DNA of 34,477 nt from a virus, in the IMG/VR virus record IMGVR_UViG_3300032523_000296, positions 1 through 34,477 of that record. The stretch is one strand, 5' to 3'. Shown here one piece after another: positions 1-7,400 of this stretch. The notes below the pieces were generated by a model. It was given only the letters and a program-made list of their open reading frames with translations. It had not been told where the DNA came from and did not search any database. Numbering within the stretch: position 1 is the stretch's first letter; every line of letters begins with the position of its first letter. The position numbers and the translations under genes were made by a program.

Positions 1-296
1 AGGGTAGTCAATACTGTGTATTGGACTGTTATTGCAACGCTTTCAGTATAGGTTCCTGGATGAATAATGATTGTTCGTCGTTCACCAGTTACTAAAGTCA
101 ATGCTTTAGTAATAGAGGCAACTGGGGTGAGCAAATCACCATTACCAGTAGTGTTGTTTCCGTCTACTTGGCTAACGTGAATCTCATAGTCATAGCCCAG
201 GAATTTTGGCTGTGGGTTTGTGTCTAGATAATCAAGGGCAATGTTAAGTTTGGTGTCCCAGTTAAGTTCACCACGAGTTGGTTTATTCAGAGGCAT
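1..296 (-). CDS. N-terminus of a probable beta-helix tail/fibre protein (cut by window edge)
   Basis: The open frame starts at the ATG complementary to 294-296 and runs off the left edge, giving about 98 residues. The N-terminus reads MPLNKPTRGELNWDTKLN. A stretch rich in small polar residues (VDGNNTTGNGDLLTPVASI) follows, and then TIIIHPGTYTESVAITV. This 'parallel series ... HPGTY.E' pattern is the classic entry to a right-handed parallel beta-helix (pectate-lyase-like or DUF1565-like) domain, common in phage tail spikes and fibres. The start overlaps the end of the 46-residue gene by 14 nt, which fits translational coupling. Whether it has depolymerase activity cannot be judged because the body lies outside the window. 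Confidence 0.75.
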   Translation of the reverse strand, partial: MPLNKPTRGELNWDTKLNIALDYLDTNPQPKFLGYDYEIHVSQVDGNNTTGNGDLLTPVASITKALTLVTGERRTIIIHPGTYTESVAITVQYTVLTT

Positions 297-423
297 CTGT
301 TACTACCAACTTGGCGATTGTAGCAAGTGCTTCCTCAATACGTGTTTTCTCACGCTCATCAAGTGTGTCTGCTAGTTCAGCCTCAAAGACAGACTTTGCT
401 GCCTCATATTGTTCTTGGTTCAT
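283..423 (-). CDS. 46-residue small helical protein
   Basis: This short frame (MNQEQYEAAKSVFEAELADT..., ending VTDASE) starts at the ATG complementary to 421-423. That ATG overlaps the TAA of the upstream gene as TAATG, and the 3' end overlaps the start of the beta-helix gene. Composition is Glu/Ala/Lys rich with heptad-like spacing, so it is probably one or two amphipathic helices. It sits between two virion-type genes and may be a small chaperone or fibre accessory. I do not recognise a family. Its fit into an overlapping stop/start chain is the main evidence that it is real. Confidence 0.6.
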   Translation of the reverse strand: MNQEQYEAAKSVFEAELADTLDEREKTRIEEALATIAKLVVTDASE

Positions 424-1034
424 TAGTAACCGTATCCTTCCGTACCATAATTTCCAGCACCGTACCCAGGGTATTGGATAGCGGGTAAATTTTTACTTCC
501 CTTTTGTGCGTACTGCATAAACTGTGGGTCATTGACCAACTCATCAGCGTTGACTTCAAGACAATCAATACTTACCACTGACCAGCGGTAACCAAAGTGT
601 CCCTTAGGCAAAACACGAGTTGGAACAAAAATGTTTCCTCGGTAAAGGATACGGTCTTTGATGTTCCTGTCTGGGTTTACTAACATATCGGGCAAAAGTC
701 TTTCTACATCACCCACGTTTAAAGTAATTCTTAGGGTATCTACAATGTAGAAACCTCGTTCGTTCATCTCATTGTTGCCTCTAATAAGTTGGGCGGAAAC
801 ACAAGGCATGTTAAATGGAAGCATCCATCTACGGCCTTTACCTGCTACAGCACTAGAGACATCATAAATATCATCAACAATGTTAACTATGTTTTCTGCG
901 GTGTACTCGTCAGACCAACGGAACCAGTCAACCTCTACGCCAACAGGATGTTGAAGGTCCTCTTGGATGCCTTCATACATTCGCTTTGCTTCATAGTCCA
1001 GGCTAAATCGACCCTGTAACCTGCTACCACGCAT
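423..1034 (-). CDS. Probable neck/head-tail joining structural protein
   Basis: A 203-residue soluble protein with a good Shine-Dalgarno (AGGAG, 5 nt before the ATG). It has no signal peptide or membrane segment. The middle is beta-rich (GFYIVDTLRITLNVGD, then ILYRGNIFVPTRVLP), followed by HFGYRWSVVSIDCLEVNADEL. The tail is Gly/Tyr rich (GYGAGNYGTEGYGY). The mid-length beta-rich build and the virion-gene setting resemble proteins annotated as head-to-tail stoppers or neck proteins in actinophages. That is inference from general appearance, not from a diagnostic motif. It follows the glycosyltransferase by 8 nt and overlaps the 46-residue gene by one base. Confidence 0.5.
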   Translation of the reverse strand: MRGSRLQGRFSLDYEAKRMYEGIQEDLQHPVGVEVDWFRWSDEYTAENIVNIVDDIYDVSSAVAGKGRRWMLPFNMPCVSAQLIRGNNEMNERGFYIVDTLRITLNVGDVERLLPDMLVNPDRNIKDRILYRGNIFVPTRVLPKGHFGYRWSVVSIDCLEVNADELVNDPQFMQYAQKGSKNLPAIQYPGYGAGNYGTEGYGY

Positions 1035-1042
1035 ATTGGCTC

Positions 1043-2104
1043 CTAAGAGGAATAGAACTCTACGTTCTTCTTTAGACGTTCGTCGTTTGGACTAATGGTA
1101 AGTGCTTGTTGACCATACGTCAGGGCATCTTCTTTAGCACCTAGATTGTACGATGCAATGGCTGCTAAATCATGGGGAAGTGCTCCCCAAGCCCTAGGTT
1201 CATTTAAGTATTGCCCTGGACGTTCTGTAAGTTCTAAGGCTTTAAGTGCGTACTTAAGACACTCACTCCATCTTTGATTTTCGTAGTAATACTCAGACAA
1301 ATCTACTGAAGGTTCACGAGAGTCTGGGGCTTCAAGGTGTGCTTTTAGGAACCACTCTTCACGCTCTTGTCCTTGCGAACATTTTGCAATGTAACGCATA
1401 GATGCAGCACGTTCTACATTCCATCGTGCAGTTGGAAGGGCTAGATGACGTTGTAACTCTGCTTTTGCTTTATCGCACATCCCATAAAAGAAATACTCTC
1501 TACCTAAGTAGTGCGAGTTTCTATCGTCATGTGGGCTTTCCGCTACAGACATCTCTAACAACGGAAAGTATTGGCTTCTAGATTTAGCAGCATCTGGATA
1601 GTGGTGTATCTGTAACCCAACAAACGATTGTGTTTCTTCCATTCCGTAATTTTTCATCACTTCGTGAACAGGGTGTGTCCATCTGTATCCTTTACGTGAA
1701 TGAATTTTATCTCCACTATAGGTTAGTCCTTCTGAACCATCGTCATTCCAAGACCAGGTGTACTTATAACGAGGGCGAGTAATTCCTTCAGGAACCTTCT
1801 CTAACTCCTCACGCCATCCATCAACAAAAATTTCATCCATGTCTAGTGCAATGCAATAATCCATATCTTTAGGAATTGCAGCAACCGCTGCATTTCTTGC
1901 ATCATCGAATCTCCAAGGAACAATAGCAATCTCAACAACATTGATACCTAATGCTCTGGCTTTTTCAATTGTTTTATCTGTTGAACCAGTATCTGCAATA
2001 AGAAGAACGTCTGCATCTTTAGCAGAGTTAAACCAACGCTCTACAAACTGTTCTTCATTTAAAGCAATTGCGTACACTGCAACCTTTAGTTTTTTTGTAG
2101 CCAT
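1043..2104 (-). CDS. Family 2 glycosyltransferase with C-terminal TPR-like repeats
   Basis: A 353-residue GT-A-fold glycosyltransferase. Its N-terminal half carries the GT2 signatures: ALNEE at 14-18, DTGSTDKT at 38-45 for nucleotide-sugar binding, and a DxD-type DMDE at 88-91 for metal binding. A WTHPVHE segment lies around 140-150. From about 205 the protein is helical with TPR-like repeats (for example DLSEYYYENQRWSECLKYALKALEL). This GT2 plus TPR layout matches bacterial SunS-like or O-linked protein glycosyltransferases, where TPRs can hold the acceptor. It lacks membrane segments, so it acts in the cytoplasm. The start overlaps the methyltransferase gene by 19 nt. The position inside the fibre locus suggests the acceptor may be a virion protein; host surface glycans are the alternative. 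Confidence 0.85.
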   Translation of the reverse strand: MATKKLKVAVYAIALNEEQFVERWFNSAKDADVLLIADTGSTDKTIEKARALGINVVEIAIVPWRFDDARNAAVAAIPKDMDYCIALDMDEIFVDGWREELEKVPEGITRPRYKYTWSWNDDGSEGLTYSGDKIHSRKGYRWTHPVHEVMKNYGMEETQSFVGLQIHHYPDAAKSRSQYFPLLEMSVAESPHDDRNSHYLGREYFFYGMCDKAKAELQRHLALPTARWNVERAASMRYIAKCSQGQEREEWFLKAHLEAPDSREPSVDLSEYYYENQRWSECLKYALKALELTERPGQYLNEPRAWGALPHDLAAIASYNLGAKEDALTYGQQALTISPNDERLKKNVEFYSS

Positions 2105-2661
2105 ACCTGTAGTCCTATCTCTAACACCGTGAATTTACTTTGTGCACAGGCAAGAATTGCATCAATTGCTGGTTTAGGGTCAAACTCAGGACCTTTACCA
2201 AGAGACCACATGTAGTCGTCAAAAGCCAAGATACCGTTAGGTTTTAAACAGAGGAGAGCGTTCATGCCGTCTTTAAGAACGGACATTGCTTTGTGGTCCC
2301 CGTCAATATAAATAAAGTCAAAAGAATAAAGGTTCTTCTTAAAGAACTCATCACTAGTCATTTTTTCTTTGTAAAGACGAGACTCGTTTTGATAGGAGAG
2401 CGTTCTTGAATCGTAGGTATCTTCAACGCTATTCCAGTTCAACGCATCGTGAGCAGGTTCTTCTGAACCTTCCCAAGTATCTACATCGGTAAGGTTGGAC
2501 TCTTGATGGGTTAGTACGTTGTTAAACAACCACTCGGTAGCATCACCTGTGTATGCACCTATTTGTAAGCATGTTAAAGAGTTACCTTCATACAGGGATA
2601 GAAACTTTTCAAAGTTTGCTTCTGCTCCACCTGCTTTAAACCAATTTGGGTAGTCCGTCAT
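2086..2661 (-). CDS. Class I SAM-dependent methyltransferase (Methyltransf_24-like)
   Basis: I place the start at the ATG complementary to 2659-2661, giving 191 residues, because GGAG lies 5 nt upstream. The frame stays open to 2772, but that extension overlaps the upstream gene and has no good ribosome site. The Rossmann motif I is LQIGAYTGDATEWLF (about 32-46). An acidic DVDTWEGSEE follows, then FDFIYIDGDH (114-123) and GILAFDDYMW, the typical order of Methyltransf_24/O-methyltransferase-like enzymes. The IDGDH block and FDDY would help bind metal or substrate in that family. It overlaps the glycosyltransferase by 19 nt, so the two are probably translated together; methylation of the added sugar is a natural but unproven role. 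Confidence 0.82.
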   Translation of the reverse strand: MTDYPNWFKAGGAEANFEKFLSLYEGNSLTCLQIGAYTGDATEWLFNNVLTHQESNLTDVDTWEGSEEPAHDALNWNSVEDTYDSRTLSYQNESRLYKEKMTSDEFFKKNLYSFDFIYIDGDHKAMSVLKDGMNALLCLKPNGILAFDDYMWSLGKGPEFDPKPAIDAILACAQSKFTVLEIGLQVWLQKN

Positions 2662-2681
2662 TATTCTCCAGTTGTAGTTGC

Positions 2682-3920
2682 TTATCCGATTATTGTAAAG
2701 GTTCCTTGCATTGCTGAATGGTATTGGCAGATATAGTAGAGAGTGCTTGGAGCACCAGAAGGTACGGTCCAAGTAATACCACCAACTGCTGTGCCGTTTC
2801 CTGTTACACCAGTGTTGTAAAGGCTGGTAACACCATCAATAACTGCAGCGGTTTTAATCCAAAAAGGATGCCCAGAAGCATTGATAGTAAAGAAGTATGT
2901 TTGACCACGAACAAGGGTAATCGTTGGATTAGTTACTGCATTGATTGTGTAAGAGCCAGCACCACCAGAAGTATTTGTTACGTTGTAGTTTTCAATAATA
3001 GATAGTCCAGCACCAGTAGCACCAGTTGGTCCCGTATAGCCAGTTGGACCAGTAACTGTGCTGTTTTGACCTGTTGGTCCAGTTGGTCCTGTAATTCCTG
3101 TTGGTCCTGTAACTGTAGAGGGAGCACCTGTTGGTCCTGTAGCACCTGTTGGTCCAGTAGGTCCACCAGGTGTACCTGCTTCACCAGTTGGTCCTGTAGG
3201 ACCTGTGACTGTAGAAGGAGCACCTGTTGGTCCAGTTTGACCAGTGGCTCCTGTTGCACCTGTCGCACCTGTTGGTCCTGTTGGTCCACCAGATGCACCA
3301 GTCCAACCTGTTGGTCCCGTAACTGTAGATGGTGCACCTGTAGGTCCTGTAGGTCCAACAATAGACTGACCAGTAGGTCCAGTAGGCCCAGTAGGTCCAC
3401 CCGATGCACCAGTCCAACCTGTTGGTCCTGTGACCATAGAGTCTGCACCTGTTGGTCCAGTCGGACCTGTTGGTCCAGCAGTTATTGAGTCAATCCAAGC
3501 AGTACCGTTCCAAAAAGAAACAGAGTTATTTGTTCTAATCCAAATATCGCCTATCTGAGGGGAGGTAGGACTATTTGCTGAGTAAGTAACATACTGACGA
3601 CCATCAACTTCGTAGGCAGCGGTTACTGAATAAGATAGTTGAGAGGTAGTTCCTATAACTTGAATTGAATCGCCTACGTTTAACGCAAATCTAAAGGTCT
3701 CAAATGCTTGACCATAACTAATTGCCAAGTTTTTAACGATAGTAACTGCAGTAGCGTCTGTGTAGACACCTCCTGTTGGGACAACATATACAGAGGTTTC
3801 TGCTGGTTGAGTGCTTTTAGTTGCAATAATAACTGAGGCTACATACCCTTTATTTGCAGTTACAAGAGTAGTTAAAGTATCTGCAGCAGGGTTGGCTATA
3901 CCAAGACGTGTGACTGGCAT
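2682..3920 (-). CDS. Collagen-like fibre protein with C-terminal cupredoxin-like domain
   Basis: I start at the ATG complementary to 3918-3920 (412 residues). It overlaps the upstream stop as TAATG and aligns with the start of the paralogous next gene; an extension to 3944 is possible. There are four regions. Residues 1-110 form a beta domain shared with the 173-residue neighbour. A tryptophan-containing module ([20 protein letters not shown]) follows. Residues about 148-305 are Gly-Pro-Thr triplets that should form a collagen-like triple helix. The last 105 residues form a beta domain with HPFWIK and [12 protein letters not shown]. That C/H/M cluster with an upstream His resembles a type-1 copper site, and similar YYxCxxHxxM domains occur in aquatic phage proteins. 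It is probably a trimeric adhesion fibre. Confidence 0.85.
   Translation of the reverse strand: MPVTRLGIANPAADTLTTLVTANKGYVASVIIATKSTQPAETSVYVVPTGGVYTDATAVTIVKNLAISYGQAFETFRFALNVGDSIQVIGTTSQLSYSVTAAYEVDGRQYVTYSANSPTSPQIGDIWIRTNNSVSFWNGTAWIDSITAGPTGPTGPTGADSMVTGPTGWTGASGGPTGPTGPTGQSIVGPTGPTGAPSTVTGPTGWTGASGGPTGPTGATGATGATGQTGPTGAPSTVTGPTGPTGEAGTPGGPTGPTGATGPTGAPSTVTGPTGITGPTGPTGQNSTVTGPTGYTGPTGATGAGLSIIENYNVTNTSGGAGSYTINAVTNPTITLVRGQTYFFTINASGHPFWIKTAAVIDGVTSLYNTGVTGNGTAVGGITWTVPSGAPSTLYYICQYHSAMQGTFTIIG
3005..3475 (-). repeat. DNA encoding Gly-Pro-Thr collagen-like triplets
   Basis: Repeated 9-nt units (on the minus strand GGACCAACAGG variants) encode GPTGPTG runs, with interruptions such as [10 protein letters not shown] and WTGASGG. 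Several 30-40-nt stretches recur almost identically inside this tract and again within 12990-14800. Such tracts are prone to slippage and to recombination with each other. The opposite strand shows long open frames rich in Cys, Ser and Trp, which are a by-product of the repeat. Confidence 0.85.
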
Positions 3921-4441
3921 TAGGAAGCACTCACCGTTTTCCATCCAGATGCTGTTAGGACTTCTAAAGCATTAACATCTGTATTATAACGGACATAACC
4001 TATTTGTGCATCAACGGGACGAGTACTTGTTGCTCCCTTTTCTAGGGTAAGTTTATTGCTATTGCCAGAAATAGTCTTGTTAGTAAAGGTTGTGGGTAGG
4101 TCACTTGGAGTAAATTCGTCAGATTGCAAAAGACCCATTAAAGAAAAAGAAGTCCCAGCAATTGTTGATTTTACAAAGACAGTATCGTTTGGATTTAGGG
4201 CTACTCTAAAGGTCTCAAAAGCAGAGCCAACCCCAACTAACAAATTAGAAACTATGTAGGCGTAATCGGCAGAACCACTAGCACCTTGTGGGACAACATA
4301 AATGTCGACCTTACATTGTGGAGATGCTTGCGAAGAGGTGTTTGCAATTGTTACTGAAGCCAAATGAGCGTTCAGTACAGCAGCAAGTTGTGTTGGAGTA
4401 TTGGCTGCAGGTGTAGCCACTCCAAGTCGAATAATCGCCAT
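3920..4441 (-). CDS. Small virion protein, paralogue of the collagen-like fibre N-terminus
   Basis: A 173-residue protein with an excellent ribosome site (AGGAGG, 5 nt before ATG). It shares many positions with the first 110 residues of the next gene: [15 protein letters not shown] versus [21 protein letters not shown] versus YVVPTG, and [12 protein letters not shown] versus [12 protein letters not shown]. The C-terminal part ([19 protein letters not shown], then a [19 protein letters not shown] block) looks like the 'T.S....L' beta modules of phage tail-fibre tips. It probably assembles with, or substitutes for, the same attachment domain as its longer paralogue. The exact role is unknown. 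Confidence 0.75.
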   Translation of the reverse strand: MAIIRLGVATPAANTPTQLAAVLNAHLASVTIANTSSQASPQCKVDIYVVPQGASGSADYAYIVSNLLVGVGSAFETFRVALNPNDTVFVKSTIAGTSFSLMGLLQSDEFTPSDLPTTFTNKTISGNSNKLTLEKGATSTRPVDAQIGYVRYNTDVNALEVLTASGWKTVSAS

Positions 4442-4450
4442 GAGGGCCTC

Positions 4451-7400
4451 CTATGCCTGTGCTTCAGTCCAAGTTAACTTTGCAGAACAGAGAGTAGCGT
4501 TACCCGTTAAACGAGCCACAGCAACCGTCAAAATATCTGGTCCGTCTGGGAACACTGAGTCTCCGCCAAGGATAGAGTTTGAAAGTTCAAACAACTCTGA
4601 AATATTAACTGTTGTTGACTGCTCAACACCGTTCTGACCAGCAGCACGGAAGTTGTAAATCTGGATTCCTCCAGAGATAGTGTCATTTGAGTTGTGCTGG
4701 ATAATCTGTGTCAATGAAGGAACAGGTACGCCAGTAAAGTTCAAGTTGTTAAGACGTGGGTTAATCAAAACCTTAACGTCAACCAACTGAGTTGTCTGAA
4801 CAGCAAGTTCTTTCATCTGCAACTGCATACGGTTGATAACGTCACGGTCACCTAGTTTACCTGTCAAACCAGAAGATACTGATGGTGAGAGGCGAACTGA
4901 AAGAAGTGGCTGGTAGTTAACACCAGTTGTGTTATTGATAGAACCAAGTGGGTAGAAGTAGTAGGTGTACTGAGCGTTACCTTGTGAGGTAAGGTCAATC
5001 ACGTTAGTTCCACTAGTAGCAACTGCATCCGAATTTGTTGGGTGAAGTGTTACGTTGTTTGCATCTACTGCACGAATAAACAGAGTTGAGTTGTTCTGTA
5101 GTCTATTAAAGTTGTAGAGAGTAGCCTGAGCGGTAATCTGTGGGTTCTGTGTGTTATCACCAGTTAAACCAGCAGCAGTCAAACCAATGAATGTAACAGC
5201 ATCACCAGTCGCAAAACCGTGAGTTGGAATGTTGATTTGGTTACTAGCAATAGTAATTGCTCGGTTACCAAATGACTTGGCTGTTGTACCTGTAATGGTT
5301 AGTGTCTGACCTGATTGAGTAAAGAGGTAAGCCTTATCATCATCAAAGCGACCATCCATGATAACCGAAGTACCCCAGTGGAATAGGAACGGAATATATG
5401 TTGGGTTTTCGTAGGTGGTTACTTCGTAACGTGTAGGCAAGTTACCTGAACGGAAGTAAGACTCAAGCATGAAGTTGTTGTGGATAAACTCGTGTACGTA
5501 CTTAACTTCACCTGTTCCGTCTTTAAATCCAAAACGAATCTTTCCAGCACCGTACCAAGAGTAGTCAATGTAGGCCATCTGGATTGTTCCAAGGTCAAGG
5601 TCGTAACCTGTTGGCCCTGTTCCATCTAATGGGTCAATTGAGAACTCTTCTTGAGGAACTCGAAGGTCTACTGTTTTAGTCATAATAATGCCAGACTTAG
5701 CAGGAGTAAATGAGTGAGGGCTTCCAGTGCCTGAATCAGAGATTGCTACAACACCTGCAGAATCTGGTGTTGCTTTAAGTTGGAAGTTGTTGTTGTCGAT
5801 AATATTTACATAGTAAGTCTTACCATTAATAAGACCACCAATAGGGGTTCCATCAATAGAGTTATAAACAATTGGAAGAAGTTCTACAAAACCATGGCTC
5901 TGTAAAACAAACTTATCGTCTGCATTTCTGACAACACCAGTAGCACCGTCTCCAGGAGTAAATTCTTTTTCAATTCCAGAAGAACCCTTGTATTCAGGTT
6001 TGATGGTGAGGCGAGTATCGCTAGTAATACTAGAGACCTTATAAGATTGTCCACGAAGAACAATCATGTCACCTGCAACAAGTTGTGTTGTAAAGGATGT
6101 TCCTGTACCAAACACAAACTCAGAACCTTGAAGTGCTGCTGCTGTTCCACCAATTTGCTGTGTAGAAGAACGACGCACCGCATACAGTTTTTGTCCGTCA
6201 AACTCAAAGAACATACCGTTCTGGAAGTCAAACATACCTGCACGAATTGCACCGTTGGACCATGAATCCACGTTGAATTGTGGGAATCCGTGAGCAACGT
6301 TATCTGGTGAATTTGGAACAGTTGTTGCTGCAATACAGGTGAAGTTAATAGGGTCATTGTCAGTAATTGTTACCTGGAAAAGACCGTTATAAACAGTGCT
6401 TAATGCTCCAGTAGAGGTTCGTGCTTCAGAAATTCTTACGTATAAACCATTTATCAATCCGTGAGGACGACGGGTTGTGCATTGGAAAGTGGTATTAGAG
6501 ACCTTGAATATTTTTTCAAGGTCAATAGTTGGTTTGAAGTTAATACCAAATGATGTCTGTAAACCCTTACCTGACTGGTAACGGAAGTACTTACGTGTTT
6601 GGCGAATAATAGATGCGTAAGAGGTTCCTACACCAACAGACATTTCCACACCACCATCGAATGAACGGTGGAGGCTGTATCCCTGCGGACGTACATACAA
6701 GAATGTCTGGTATGAGTACGACACGCTAGAGAATGAAGTTGTGTAAGGACGGTCTACTGTTATTTGTGTATCAGAACCAATAGCAGTAATACGGCGAACA
6801 ATAGGAGCACTAGGAGTTGTCTTTGTAACTGTGTGTGCAGTACCAGAACCCTGTGTAGTGATTACTACAACGTTTGTGTTGTTAACAGCGTCTGAAGAAG
6901 TGTTATACAACTTAATTGCGTTGGCAGACTCGCGTCGAACAAAGTAGAAGAATCCACTTGTTAGACCTGTAGGAGCAACTCCCCCACCATTTAAGTATTG
7001 AACAGAGTCACCAGTAGTAAAAGAATGTCCTGTTATTGTAATTGCGTTTACTGTGTTAACAGTAACTGCTGATGAAGCAAAGGTTGAAGAAACTACAGTG
7101 TTAGGTGGGAATAGTCGGAATCTATCTCCTACCTTTAGGATTTTAGCAAATGCTGTGTTTGCACCTGTTACCAGAGTAGAACCAGAAGATGTTGATACTG
7201 TTCCAGCACCTGTTACATAACCATTAATCTGTGTTGAAGTTAACTTGTGGTCTGCTCCTCCACCAAATGAGGTGAGAACAATAGGCACACCAGAAGAGGC
7301 GTTGTCTACAGTAGAAGCAAGTTTAATGAAGTCACGGTTAATAGCAATTGCATAGTAGTTTGTAGCAGTAGTTAAACCACCAATATCTGTTCCACCACCA

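Noticed and set aside
2662-2772. 37-residue N-terminal extension of the methyltransferase
   Set aside because: It runs into the upstream gene in another frame, lacks a ribosome site, and the internal ATG has GGAG at proper spacing.
3066-3488. Plus-strand open frame rich in Cys, Ser and Trp opposite the collagen tract
   Set aside because: It is the antisense reading of GPT codon repeats; no ribosome site and no sensible protein composition.
3920-3944. Longer start for the collagen-like fibre gene
   Set aside because: The extra eight residues overlap the upstream gene and break the match to the paralogue's N-terminus; the TAATG start is preferred.
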